Assembly: GCF_900109345.1 (NCBI RefSeq)
Contig: NZ_FNZN01000013.1
Coordinates: 1-64,000, forward strand
Reading direction: 5' to 3'
Origin: Maribacter orientalis
Lineage (GTDB): Bacteria; Bacteroidota; Bacteroidia; Flavobacteriales; Flavobacteriaceae
Length of the DNA stretch: 64,000 nucleotides
A program made the translations under genes and the position numbers. Numbering within the stretch: the first letter of the stretch is position 1; each line of letters opens with the position of its first letter. Under the pieces are notes generated by a model. It searched no databases, was not told the DNA's origin, and saw only the letters and a list, made by a program, of their open reading frames with translations. Shown one piece after another: positions 8,879 to 17,982 of this stretch.

Positions 8879-10819
8879 TTATTCTAGTATAATAAACTCT
8901 GATCTTCTATTTACATCGTGTTTTTCAGCACTACATTTTACAATGTCTGAACATTCATTCAAAAGTTTAGTTTCACCGAAACCTTCACTTACAAGTCTAT
9001 CTGCTGAAATACCTTTTTTAATCATATAATTAATAGTAGACTCTGCCCTTTTTTGTGACAACGAAAGATTGTAAGCAGCAGGTCCTCTGCTATCTGTATG
9101 TGAATTGACCTTTAATTTAAGACTAGGATATTTCTCCATAGCAGCTATTACTTTTTCAATTTCGACCTCTGAATCTTTTCTAATATTATACTTATTGAAA
9201 TCAAAATAAATTGTACTTAATTGTAACAATTTTGCCAAATCATCGCCAAAACCTGCTGTTATTTGGTCTCTCTCAAGGTAAAAATCAATAATTTTCGGTT
9301 TACCATCAGAAACCCCTATGTATTCTTCAAACGGGATATAACCCTCCATTAAAGCCCTAACAAAATTACCTTTATTGCAATCTAATTCTAAACTATAGTT
9401 ACCGTCAGAATCTGTAATTGTTGAGAAAAGTTCATCGTTATTTTCATTAATAACCTTTATTGTTGCCCCTACCAAAACTTCATTTGTAATTTTATCCCTA
9501 ACTGTACCCGTTACTTTTTGAATACAATCAAATTCTAGAGATCTGGTCTCGGTGAAGCTATAAATATCATCGTACCCTAAACCTCCTTCTCTATTTGAGG
9601 CTACATAACCTGTTCTTGATTCTTCATTAAAAATGAACGTAAAATCATCGCTATTACTATTGACCGGTTGGCCAACATTTAATATTTTACCTGTAAAATC
9701 TTGCCTCTTGATTTTGGTTGCAAAGACATCTAAGCCACCTAAGCCGGGATGACCATCTGAAGAAAAATACAAAATCTCCTCATTTGTTATATAAGGGAAT
9801 GTTTCACGTGCTTCTGTATTAATATTAGGTCCTAAGTTTTCTGGTTGCCCAAATGTACCATCGTCGTTTATAGATACCATAAACAAATCTGAGGCACCAA
9901 CCGTACCAGGCATATCTGAAACAAAGTACAATGTCTTCTCATCTGGACTCAATGCTGGATTCGCAACAGAATAAGAATCGTTATTGAAAGGAAGTTCTTC
10001 AACTTCACCCCATACACCCTCATCATTTAATTTTGCCCGTAATATTTTTAACCTAACAATTCCTTTTTCGTCTTTTACCGTTCTCTTCTTTTCAGAATTA
10101 TTTCGCGTAAAATATAAAGTTTGACCATCTTTGGTAACTACTGATGTTGACTCATGAAATCGAGTATTTACATTTTCACCTAATTTCTTAACGCTATTTA
10201 AAGAAGAGCTATCTGCATTTACCTCATATAGATCTAAAAAATCTTTGGCATTCCAAGTATGTCGATATTTTGCAAAATTACCAGTATCCCGATCCGAAGA
10301 AAATATTAATCCTTCTTTAAAGAATGAAGGTGCAAAATCTGAGTATGGTGAGTTATATTCGAAAGTTCCAAAATTATATCTATCTGAATTTTCCTTAATT
10401 TCTTTCATAAAATCACGCTCCTCAGTGAAGGCGTTTGCACGTCCATCGCCTTTCGTAATTTCTTTGAATTTCGTCATTATTGAACTCGAAGTATCATAAT
10501 CTCCCAAAGTTTTCAATGTCTGGGCATATTTAAAATAATCTTCAGCAGAAACTTCTTCTGTATATTCCGCTACCAATTTCTTATATGTATCAGCAGCATC
10601 TTTATAATCTGCATTATAATAATAAGAATTTCCTAATTTTCTTAGTAAGTCTGCAGACACATAACCCTTATCTAATACTTTTTTATAAATATCAATTGCT
10701 GGACTAAATGAATATGCTTCAAATTTCTCATTTCCCTTCTCAATTAACCGTTCTTGAGCATAGGTTAAACCATGAATTAAAAATAAGATTACTAAAATAA
10801 ACTTTACGCTATGTTTCAT
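8879..10819 (-). CDS. OmpA-family protein with TPR and beta-propeller (T9SS-associated)
   Basis: This is a 646-residue envelope protein. The start is set at the ATG at 10817-10819 because it opens a normal signal peptide (MKHSVKFILVILFLIHGLTYAQ); the frame reaches a TTG at 10834 but gains only VY-type residues. It has TPR-like helices (about 25-140), WD40-like/PD40 beta-propeller blades (about 165-400, with FSSDRDTGNFAKY and SPDEKTLYFVSDMPG), a carboxypeptidase-regulatory-like domain (about 430-515), and a C-terminal OmpA peptidoglycan-binding domain (about 535-646, with FDFNKYNIRKDS and HTDSRG). This architecture is that of PorE-like proteins, which tie the T9SS to peptidoglycan. No lipobox cysteine is seen. 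It follows the PorP/SprF gene by 15 bases and is the last gene of that operon. Confidence 0.88.
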   Translation of the reverse strand: MKHSVKFILVILFLIHGLTYAQERLIEKGNEKFEAYSFSPAIDIYKKVLDKGYVSADLLRKLGNSYYYNADYKDAADTYKKLVAEYTEEVSAEDYFKYAQTLKTLGDYDTSSSIMTKFKEITKGDGRANAFTEERDFMKEIKENSDRYNFGTFEYNSPYSDFAPSFFKEGLIFSSDRDTGNFAKYRHTWNAKDFLDLYEVNADSSSLNSVKKLGENVNTRFHESTSVVTKDGQTLYFTRNNSEKKRTVKDEKGIVRLKILRAKLNDEGVWGEVEELPFNNDSYSVANPALSPDEKTLYFVSDMPGTVGASDLFMVSINDDGTFGQPENLGPNINTEARETFPYITNEEILYFSSDGHPGLGGLDVFATKIKRQDFTGKILNVGQPVNSNSDDFTFIFNEESRTGYVASNREGGLGYDDIYSFTETRSLEFDCIQKVTGTVRDKITNEVLVGATIKVINENNDELFSTITDSDGNYSLELDCNKGNFVRALMEGYIPFEEYIGVSDGKPKIIDFYLERDQITAGFGDDLAKLLQLSTIYFDFNKYNIRKDSEVEIEKVIAAMEKYPSLKLKVNSHTDSRGPAAYNLSLSQKRAESTINYMIKKGISADRLVSEGFGETKLLNECSDIVKCSAEKHDVNRRSEFIILE

Positions 10820-10834
10820 ATATACGTTTGCCAA

Positions 10835-11788
10835 TTAGAAAAAACGAGGTGATACCAATCTTTGAAAAGATTTAACCAATTCATATCTCAAGAGTACCTC
10901 AAATGACCCATCGTTAAATTGTGTTCCTCCTAAATCTGTAGTTTCTCTATCATAAGCTAGACCTATCATGAACTGATCCGAAATTTGAAAACCTGCCATT
11001 GCACTAACTGCAGCATCCCATCGGTAAGCAGCGCCGAATGTAAATCTATCATTAAACATAAAATTTGCTGACATATCTACCTGTAAAGGTGCGCCACCAA
11101 CTACTTTAGTTAGCAATGCTGGTTTAAATTTCAAATTACCATTTAAATCAAATACATAACCAGTTATTAAATAAAAGTTGATTCGTTCTTTTGATAAGAA
11201 TTGAACGCTCCCAGCTTGCTGCTGAGAATTGTCAAAATGTTCTGTTTGTAAAAGATTTGGAGCAGAAAGACCGGCATAAAACCGTTCTGCATGATAATAT
11301 AAACCAACTCCCACATTTGGTGAGAATCTATTTTCAATATTATCTGAACTTACTGGTTCAGCATCAAAATTACGCAACTTTGTAAAATCTAGATTTAATA
11401 AATTACCCCCAGCCTTTAAACCAAATGATAATTTACCTTCAGCAGATACATCAATGGTATAAGAAATAATTGCATCAAAATAAGTTTCTTGCACAACTCC
11501 ATCACCAATTTGGTCATTCACTATAGAAACACCATAACCTAATTTGCTATTTCTTATTGGAGATTGAATGTTCAACGTTTGTGTTTTGGGGGCACCTTCT
11601 AAACCAACCCATTGTGATCTATACAACGCCGCAATACTTAATTGACCTCTGGACCCTGCATAAGCTGGGTTAACAGTCATTGTATTAAACATGTACTGGG
11701 TATATTGCGCATCTTGCTGTGCAACTACGGTTCCACAAATAAGCAATAAAACGCCTAATAGAATTAAAACCTTATTTCTAATATTCAT
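10835..11788 (-). CDS. PorP/SprF family type IX secretion membrane protein
   Basis: The protein has 317 residues with a signal peptide (MNIRNKVLILLGVLLLICGTVVAQ) followed at once by the family hallmark QDAQYTQYMFNTMTVNPAYAGSRG. The rest consists of alternating amphipathic strands of an outer-membrane beta-barrel (for example FGAAYRWDAAVSAMAGFQI) and ends in an aromatic residue, FF. In Flavobacterium johnsoniae SprF is needed to export the adhesin SprB, and proteins of this family assist T9SS cargo that carries a type B C-terminal domain. Here the gene starts 13 bases after a gene for exactly such a cargo protein, so the two are probably a dedicated pair. Length and ends are normal for the family. 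Confidence 0.93.
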   Translation of the reverse strand: MNIRNKVLILLGVLLLICGTVVAQQDAQYTQYMFNTMTVNPAYAGSRGQLSIAALYRSQWVGLEGAPKTQTLNIQSPIRNSKLGYGVSIVNDQIGDGVVQETYFDAIISYTIDVSAEGKLSFGLKAGGNLLNLDFTKLRNFDAEPVSSDNIENRFSPNVGVGLYYHAERFYAGLSAPNLLQTEHFDNSQQQAGSVQFLSKERINFYLITGYVFDLNGNLKFKPALLTKVVGGAPLQVDMSANFMFNDRFTFGAAYRWDAAVSAMAGFQISDQFMIGLAYDRETTDLGGTQFNDGSFEVLLRYELVKSFQRLVSPRFF

Positions 11789-11801
11789 ATTTTATAAACT
11801 A

Positions 11802-14800
11802 TTATCTACTAATATAAAGGTATTCACTATCTACTATTTTCTCACCTTCTATAGTGGTGTAGTCAAATATATAGAAATATATTCCAGCGGGTAGATAATC
11901 ATCAACTCCCAAAGTCGACCTACCTCTTGACCTACCGTCAAATACATTGTTTTGATTATTATAATTTTCGCCTTCATAAACAGCAACTCCCCATCTGTTG
12001 AAGATTTTTAAAGTACTCCTTTGAATTTTGTCTACGCCTCTTATAAATAAGAATTCATTTCTACCATCACCATTTGGTGTAACCATCTGATTGACTTCAA
12101 TAACAAATTCATCTGGAGGCGTTATAGGATTATCATTAGTTACAGTTATATCAACTGTTGCCGTATCGCAGTTGCCCAAGGTATCACAGACCGTGTAATC
12201 GAAACTATCGTTTCCTTCGAAGCCGTCGTTCGGAGTGTACGTAACCGTATCATCGAAAATATCGTCGGGTGTCCCACCGTCATTAATCGCTACAGTTCCG
12301 CTCGATGGTTCTGTCAGTGTCAACGTACCATCGCTCGGGATGCCAAAATCATTATCCAAAATAGCGATATCGATCGGTGTATCTATCGGTGTGGTTACAA
12401 CATCATCTACAACATCCAAGGCAACTGGCTCACCTACCGTAATGGTAATGGTTGCCGTATCGCAATTGCCCATTGTATCACAGACCGTGTAATCGAAACT
12501 TTCTGTTCCTTCGAAGCCGTCGTTCGGAGTGTACGTAACCGTATCATCGGAAATATCGTCGGGTGTTCCACCATCATTAATCGTTACAATTCCGTTAGAT
12601 GGTTCTGTCAATGTCAACGTACCATCGCTCGGGATTCCAAAATCATTATCCAAAATAGCTACATCTATTGGTGTATCTATCTGTGTGGTGACAACATCAT
12701 CTATAACATCCAACGCAACTGGCTCCCCTACCGTAATGGTAATGGTTGCCGTATCGCAATTATCCATTGAATCGCATACCGTATAATCGATACTATCGAT
12801 TCCTTCAAAGACGTCATTCGGAGTATAGGTAACCGTATCGTCGGAAATATCGTCCGGTGTTCCACCATCATTAATCGCTGCAGTTCCGTTCGATGGTTCG
12901 GTCAATATCAACGTACCATCGCTCGGGATGCCAAAATCATTATCCAAAATAGCGATATCGATCGGTGTATCTATCGGTGTGGTAACAACATCATTTATAA
13001 CATCCAAAGCAACTGGCTCACCTACCGTAATGGTAATGGTTGCCGTATCGCAATTATCCATTGAATCACATACCGTGTAATCGATACTGTCGCTTCCTTC
13101 GAAGCCGTCATTCGGAGTATAGGTAACCGAATCGTCGGAAATATCGTCAGGTGTTCCACTATCATTAATCGTTACAATTCCGTTAGATGGTTCTGTCAAT
13201 GTCAACGTACCATCGCTCGGGATTCCAAAATCATTATCTAAAATAGCTACATCTATTGGTGTATCTATCTGTGTGGTGACAACATCATCTATAACATCCA
13301 ACGCAACTGGCTCCCCTACCGTAATGGTAATGGTTGCCGTATCACAATTACCTAGTGAATCGCAAACCGTATAATCGATACTATCGATTCCTTCAAAGAC
13401 GTCATTCGGAGTATAGGTAACCGTATCGTCGGAAATATCGTCAGGTGTTCCACCATCATTAATCGCTATAATTCCGTTAGATGGTTCTGTCAATGTCAAC
13501 GTCCCATCGCTCGGGATGCCAAAATCATTATCCAAAATAGCGATATCGATCGGTGTATCTACCGGTGTGGTAACAACATCATCTACAACATCCAAGGCAA
13601 CTGGCTCCCCTACCGTAATGGTAATGGTTGCCGTATCGCAATTGCCCATTGTATCACAGACCGTGTAATCGAAACTTTCTGTTCCTTCGAAGCCGTCGTT
13701 CGGAGTATAGGTAACCGTGTCGTCGGAAATATCGTCGGGTGTTCCACCGTTATTAATCGCTATAGTTCCGTTCGATGGTTCTGTCAATATCAACGTACCA
13801 TCGCTCGGGATGCCAAAATCATTATCCAAAATAGCGATATCGATTGGTGTATTTATAAGTGTCGTTACTACATCGTCTATAACATCTAAATCTTCCATAT
13901 TACCATTGTCTGGATCAAGATAGTCTGGGGTTCCATCATTATCCGTGTCGTCATTGGTAGGGTCGCCATCATTGTTGGCATCCTCGTCAGGAGTATCGAT
14001 TCCGTCGCCGTCATCGTCAAGATCCCTATAGTTAACATCCTCCGTACCATCGGTATCAGGTAGGTCGTTCGCTGGGTCGTCGATCTCATCGTTTACATCG
14101 AAGCCGTCGTTAACATTTGAACCTTCGTAACCATCGTCCAGGCCATCGCCGTCAGAATCGATACCGGTATATGTTTGGTCCGGAATACCGTCGAAATTAA
14201 AATCGTTGCCTTCGTTATTATCAGGAACCGAATCGTTGTCACTGTCATCATCAAGGTTATCGACATTGTCGGTGCCATCGGTGTTCACAGGTACAAGTCC
14301 TGTTGGGTATGCACTGTTGACACCATCATTGGAAGCATACGTCGCCGCATCATCTACGTTCGGAGCAATATAACCCGAAGTGGTCTGTGCCTCTACGTTA
14401 TCCGGAATTCCATCGTTGTCGCTGTCGATATCAAGATGGTTCGGTTTACCGTCATTGTCCGAATCCAATGGATCGGTCAATGGGTCATTATCACCATCAA
14501 TATTCGGATCTTCTACTGTGTCCAAAATACCATCATTATCATCATCAAGGTCGGTACTGTCAGGTACTCCATCTCCATCCGTATCGGGACCTAGAGTATT
14601 ATCTACATCAAGATAGTCAGGAGTACTATCATTATCCGTGTCGTCATTGGTAGGGTCGCCATCATTGTTGGCATCCTCGTCAGGAGTATCGATTCCGTCA
14701 CCGTCATCATCAAGGTCACGGTAATTTACATCTCCTGTACCATCGGTGTCGGGTAGATCGTTCGCAGGGTCGTCGATCTCGTCGTTTACGTCGAATCCAT

Positions 14801-15608
14801 CATTAACATCGGAACCTTCGTAACCATCGTCCAGGCCATCGCCGTCAGAATCGATACCGGTATATGTTTGGTCCGGAATACCGTCATAGTTAAAATCGTT
14901 GCCCTCGTTACTATCAAGCACAAGATCATCATCGCTATCAAAATCTTGATAATCCGGCTTATTAGGTGGTGGCGTGCCATCAGTATTAACAGGAGTTAAC
15001 CCTCCGATATAGGCACTATTTACACCATGGTTTGTGATATATGTTGCAGAACTATCTTGATTAGGTGGCACATAGCCCGCAGTAGTCTGGGCTTCAACAT
15101 TGTCAGGTATACCATCATTATCCGTATCAATATCAAGATGATTAGGTTTTCCGTCACCATCCCTATCGTTTACTGCTACACCTTCACCACTTCCAGGAGA
15201 ACTTTCATAAATATCATCTAAACCATTACCATCAGAATCTATTCCTGATTTTGGTTTATAGGTATGGAAATTTTGTCCTTCCAAATTATCTAAAATACCA
15301 TCATTATCCGAATCTAAATCTAAGTAATCTGGTACGCCATCACAATCTGTATCTGTAGGATTAGTTGTATGGTTATGATCGCCATCTAAATTCCTATCCT
15401 CTTTAGAATCTAGTATTCCATCACCATCATCATCAATATCAACTGAATCCCAAACCCCATCGCCATCTGTATCAATAGTATACAAACTCGACAAATCAGA
15501 TTCTAAATTGTTAATACTAGAAAAGGAAAACGTTAATAAAAGTGTTGCCAAAAGAACATAGCCCTTCAACGAAAAAAAATAACGTAAAGTAAAAGTAATT
15601 TTACCCAT
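11802..15608 (-). CDS. Gliding-motility-type repeat adhesin with type B T9SS sorting domain
   Basis: The protein has 1268 residues, with an ATG start and a hydrophobic signal segment (about 14-32). Residues 45-570 are acidic thrombospondin type 3-like calcium repeats (DxDGDGxxD patterns such as [12 protein letters not shown]), containing a large tandem duplication. Residues about 572-1160 are six Ig/cadherin-like modules of exactly 98 residues each ([15 protein letters not shown], [20 protein letters not shown]). The last 100 residues form the CHU_C / gliding-motility-associated C-terminal domain ([41 protein letters not shown]), the type B T9SS signal. The calcium-stiffened stalk and terminal sorting domain suggest a cell-surface adhesin of the SprB kind, though far smaller than SprB. 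It heads a three-gene unit with PorP/SprF and the OmpA-family gene. Confidence 0.9.
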   Translation of the reverse strand: MGKITFTLRYFFSLKGYVLLATLLLTFSFSSINNLESDLSSLYTIDTDGDGVWDSVDIDDDGDGILDSKEDRNLDGDHNHTTNPTDTDCDGVPDYLDLDSDNDGILDNLEGQNFHTYKPKSGIDSDGNGLDDIYESSPGSGEGVAVNDRDGDGKPNHLDIDTDNDGIPDNVEAQTTAGYVPPNQDSSATYITNHGVNSAYIGGLTPVNTDGTPPPNKPDYQDFDSDDDLVLDSNEGNDFNYDGIPDQTYTGIDSDGDGLDDGYEGSDVNDGFDVNDEIDDPANDLPDTDGTGDVNYRDLDDDGDGIDTPDEDANNDGDPTNDDTDNDSTPDYLDVDNTLGPDTDGDGVPDSTDLDDDNDGILDTVEDPNIDGDNDPLTDPLDSDNDGKPNHLDIDSDNDGIPDNVEAQTTSGYIAPNVDDAATYASNDGVNSAYPTGLVPVNTDGTDNVDNLDDDSDNDSVPDNNEGNDFNFDGIPDQTYTGIDSDGDGLDDGYEGSNVNDGFDVNDEIDDPANDLPDTDGTEDVNYRDLDDDGDGIDTPDEDANNDGDPTNDDTDNDGTPDYLDPDNGNMEDLDVIDDVVTTLINTPIDIAILDNDFGIPSDGTLILTEPSNGTIAINNGGTPDDISDDTVTYTPNDGFEGTESFDYTVCDTMGNCDTATITITVGEPVALDVVDDVVTTPVDTPIDIAILDNDFGIPSDGTLTLTEPSNGIIAINDGGTPDDISDDTVTYTPNDVFEGIDSIDYTVCDSLGNCDTATITITVGEPVALDVIDDVVTTQIDTPIDVAILDNDFGIPSDGTLTLTEPSNGIVTINDSGTPDDISDDSVTYTPNDGFEGSDSIDYTVCDSMDNCDTATITITVGEPVALDVINDVVTTPIDTPIDIAILDNDFGIPSDGTLILTEPSNGTAAINDGGTPDDISDDTVTYTPNDVFEGIDSIDYTVCDSMDNCDTATITITVGEPVALDVIDDVVTTQIDTPIDVAILDNDFGIPSDGTLTLTEPSNGIVTINDGGTPDDISDDTVTYTPNDGFEGTESFDYTVCDTMGNCDTATITITVGEPVALDVVDDVVTTPIDTPIDIAILDNDFGIPSDGTLTLTEPSSGTVAINDGGTPDDIFDDTVTYTPNDGFEGNDSFDYTVCDTLGNCDTATVDITVTNDNPITPPDEFVIEVNQMVTPNGDGRNEFLFIRGVDKIQRSTLKIFNRWGVAVYEGENYNNQNNVFDGRSRGRSTLGVDDYLPAGIYFYIFDYTTIEGEKIVDSEYLYISR
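12131..13894 (-). repeat. Six tandem 294-bp units in the adhesin gene
   Basis: The string ggct(c/a)ccctaccgtaatgg-like recurs at 12427, 12721, 13015, 13309 and 13603, always 294 bases apart. This gives six units of 98 codons with very high nucleotide identity. Units 3 and 5 (counted from the N-terminus) are nearly identical, and units 2 and 4 share a different variant, so a two-unit (588 bp) higher-order pattern is superimposed. Confidence 0.92.
13905..15290 (-). repeat. Two 693-bp copies in the calcium-repeat region
   Basis: The block around 14091 (gtttacatcgaagccgtcg) recurs at 14784 with few changes, 693 bases or 231 codons apart. Both copies encode the same succession of TSP3-like segments (for example [10 protein letters not shown] and [11 protein letters not shown]). 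The copies are most alike in their C-terminal halves. Outer limits are approximate. Confidence 0.8.
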
Positions 15609-15991
15609 AAGTGTTTAGTGTTTTACTAATCACCATGGCACGGTAGTATAAGGTTCCTTTAAGAAAGTGGGGCTGTCTTAATAAAATCTATGCTAAGATA
15701 TATTATAAACTATTCAACTCAAATTGTTTTTCGTTCAACCATCAAATTCATAAGATGATTAACTTAAATATTGGTTCAATTACCAAAAAAATGGCGAAAT
15801 TCATGTTATATGTACGTTCATATTGAATTAAAAGACTATTCAAAAAAATATATTTATTAGTAAAATTTTAAAACCAATCTAAAAAAGCAATGTGTCATTC
15901 TGATAAAATAAAACGATGTATTTTGGATTTTCATTAATTAAACTTAAAGGCTAAGAATCCAATTTATCTTACTTTTGCACAAATATTCTAC
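15609..15991. other. Divergent intergenic region between adhesin and prfC
   Basis: These 383 AT-rich bases separate divergent genes, so promoters for both must lie here. I recognise only the prfC -7 element at 15970. No RNA gene or extra ORF is supported. Confidence 0.6.
15970..15977 (+). promoter_or_regulatory. Putative -7 element for prfC
   Basis: TACTTTTG matches the Bacteroidota -7 consensus TAnnTTTG and ends 14 bases before the prfC ATG. I see no good TTG element about 19 bases upstream, so this is only a candidate. Confidence 0.45.
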
Positions 15992-17581
15992 ATGACTTTT
16001 AAGCAAGAAATAGCGCGAAGAAGAACCTTTGGCATAATATCTCACCCTGATGCCGGAAAGACTACATTAACTGAAAAATTATTACTTTTTGGAGGTGCAA
16101 TTCAGGAAGCTGGAGCCGTAAAAAACAATAAAATAAAAAAATCGGCTACAAGTGATTTTATGGAGATTGAGAGACAGAGAGGAATATCTGTGGCAACTTC
16201 TGTACTTGCCTTTATTTATAAGAATAAAAAAATCAATATACTAGATACCCCTGGCCACAAAGATTTTGCAGAAGATACTTTTAGAACTTTAACAGCTGTT
16301 GATAGTGTCATTGTGGTAATTGATGTTGCTAAAGGTGTGGAGGAACAGACCGTTAAATTAGTAGAGGTCTGTAGAATGCGAAAAATTCCTATGTTGGTTT
16401 TCATCAATAAAATGGATAGAGAGGGTCAAGACGCCTTTGATCTATTAGATGAATTGGAACAAAAATTAGGCCTTTCGGTTACGCCTTTGAGCTTCCCTAT
16501 CGGAATGGGATATGATTTTAAGGGCATTTATAACATTTTTGAAAAAAATATCAATCTTTTTAGCGGTGACAGTAAGAAGAACATAGAACAAACCATTGCA
16601 TTTGATGATGTAACTAACCCTGAATTAGATAAAATAATAGGAAACAAGGCAGCAACTGAATTGAGAGACAATCTAGAATTGGTTTGGGGTGTCTATCCAG
16701 AATTTGATAAAGAACTATATTTAAAAGGTGATCAACAACCTGTATTTTTTGGGTCTGCATTGAACAATTTTGGTGTCAGAGAACTTTTAGATTGTTTTAT
16801 ACAAATTGCACCTCCCCCACGCTCTAAACATGCAGAAGAACGTTTGGTAGAAGCAAATGAAAAAGAGATGACCGGTTTTGTATTTAAGATTCATGCTAAC
16901 ATGGATCCAAAACATCGTGATCGTTTAGCATTTATAAAAATTGTATCAGGAACATTTGAGCGAAATAAACCTTATTTGCATGTACGTCAAGGTAAAAATT
17001 TAAAATTCTCTAGTCCGAATGCATTTTTCGCCGAAAAGAAAGAAATAGTTGATATTTCATATCCTGGTGATATTGTAGGCCTACATGATACAGGCAATTT
17101 TAAAATTGGTGACACCCTTACGGAAGGAGAAATATTACATTATAAAGGCATACCAAGTTTCTCTCCTGAGCATTTTAGATATATCAATAATGCTGATCCG
17201 ATGAAATCAAAACAATTGAACAAAGGGATTGATCAACTAATGGATGAAGGGGTTGCTCAATTGTTTACTTTAGAATTAAACGGCAGGAAAGTTATTGGAA
17301 CGGTAGGAGCCTTACAATTTGAGGTTATACAGTACAGACTTGAACATGAATATGGGGCAAAGTGTAGCTATGAAAATTTCAACGTTTACAAAGCTTGCTG
17401 GGTAGGTAACGAAAATAGAAAAACTGAAGAATTCAAAGAATTTGAACGTGTAAAACAAAAATTCTTGGCAAAAGACAAAAGAGGACAATTGGTGTTTTTA
17501 GCAGATTCTCAATTTTCACTACAAATGACTCAACAAAAATACCCATTAGTAAAACTTCATTTTACTTCTGAGTTTGAATAA
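15992..17581 (+). CDS. prfC: Peptide chain release factor 3
   Basis: This is a 529-residue translational GTPase that removes RF1/RF2 from the ribosome after termination. G motifs are plain: SHPDAGKTT near residue 17, DTPGHKDFAEDTF in switch II, and NKMDREG for guanine recognition. The AGAVK and SATSDFMEIERQRGISV stretches separate RF3 from EF-G. The length equals that of the family. The ATG is the first in frame and begins MTFKQEIARRRTFGIISH as usual. The gene stands alone on the plus strand, convergent with the DUF3467-rpo block, and ends in a strong shared hairpin. Confidence 0.97.
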   Translation: MTFKQEIARRRTFGIISHPDAGKTTLTEKLLLFGGAIQEAGAVKNNKIKKSATSDFMEIERQRGISVATSVLAFIYKNKKINILDTPGHKDFAEDTFRTLTAVDSVIVVIDVAKGVEEQTVKLVEVCRMRKIPMLVFINKMDREGQDAFDLLDELEQKLGLSVTPLSFPIGMGYDFKGIYNIFEKNINLFSGDSKKNIEQTIAFDDVTNPELDKIIGNKAATELRDNLELVWGVYPEFDKELYLKGDQQPVFFGSALNNFGVRELLDCFIQIAPPPRSKHAEERLVEANEKEMTGFVFKIHANMDPKHRDRLAFIKIVSGTFERNKPYLHVRQGKNLKFSSPNAFFAEKKEIVDISYPGDIVGLHDTGNFKIGDTLTEGEILHYKGIPSFSPEHFRYINNADPMKSKQLNKGIDQLMDEGVAQLFTLELNGRKVIGTVGALQFEVIQYRLEHEYGAKCSYENFNVYKACWVGNENRKTEEFKEFERVKQKFLAKDKRGQLVFLADSQFSLQMTQQKYPLVKLHFTSEFE

Positions 17582-17586
17582 AAAAA

Positions 17587-17617
17587 AGCCCAACTTTTAA
17601 TAGTTGGGCTTTTTTTA
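17587..17617. terminator. Bidirectional terminator between prfC and the DUF3467 gene
   Basis: AGCCCAACT at 17587-17595 pairs with AGTTGGGCT at 17602-17610 around a six-base loop, with an A-run before and a T-run (17610-17617) after. It ends prfC. The minus-strand gene's stop codon at 17615 lies in its edge, so it can serve both. Confidence 0.9.
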
Positions 17618-17929
17618 AGCTTCTCCTGTCGGACCAAAATTCATTGGTATCGAAGGTTGTTCATAATCTTTAATTGCACCATGTGCTTTCTCAAACCGTT
17701 GAACATTATCATTCAAGGCTTTTAAAAACTTCTTAGCATGTTGAGGAGTCAAAATTATTCTACTCTTCACTTTTGCCTTTGGAGCGCCTGGCATCATACT
17801 TATAAAATCCACCACAAACTCTGAAACTGAATGATTAATTATAGCTAGATTAGAATAAATTCCCTCAGCCATTTTTTCATCCAATTCTATATTAATTTGT
17901 TTTTGATTCGGATTTTTATTGTCACTCAT
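17615..17929 (-). CDS. DUF3467 family protein
   Basis: This 104-residue soluble protein matches DUF3467 in length and in its core (AEGIYSNLAIINHSVSEFVVDFISMMPG, then a VKSRIILTPQHAKKFLKALNDNV segment). Genes of this family are often found right after rpoC in Bacteroidota, as here. The biochemical role is not known. Position suggests a link with transcription or translation machinery, but nothing in the sequence proves it. A hairpin separates it from rpoC, so it is probably read at reduced level or by read-through. Confidence 0.88.
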   Translation of the reverse strand: MSDNKNPNQKQINIELDEKMAEGIYSNLAIINHSVSEFVVDFISMMPGAPKAKVKSRIILTPQHAKKFLKALNDNVQRFEKAHGAIKDYEQPSIPMNFGPTGEA

Positions 17930-17940
17930 ATTATATCAAT

Positions 17941-17973
17941 TAAAAAAAAACCCTCAAATAAAATTTGAGGGTT
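17941..17973 (-). terminator. Terminator after rpoC
   Basis: AACCCTCAAAT at 17949-17959 pairs with ATTTGAGGGTT at 17963-17973 across a three-base loop. On the minus transcript it is followed by a U-run (A-run 17942-17950 on plus). It lies 10 bases past the rpoC stop and before the DUF3467 gene. Confidence 0.88.
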
Positions 17974-17982
17974 ATCATCATA

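Noticed and set aside
10820-10834. TTG start for the OmpA-family gene
   Set aside because: The ATG at 10819 opens a good signal peptide. The extra five residues have no support.
12131-13894. Regular repeats as a possible CRISPR or minisatellite
   Set aside because: The unit is exactly 98 codons, stays in frame and encodes Ig-like modules. There are no unique spacers.
12235-14980. Many long open frames on both strands opposite or within the 1268-residue adhesin gene
   Set aside because: They repeat with the 294-bp and 693-bp periods, and their proteins are low-complexity. They are shadows of the repeat coding sequence.
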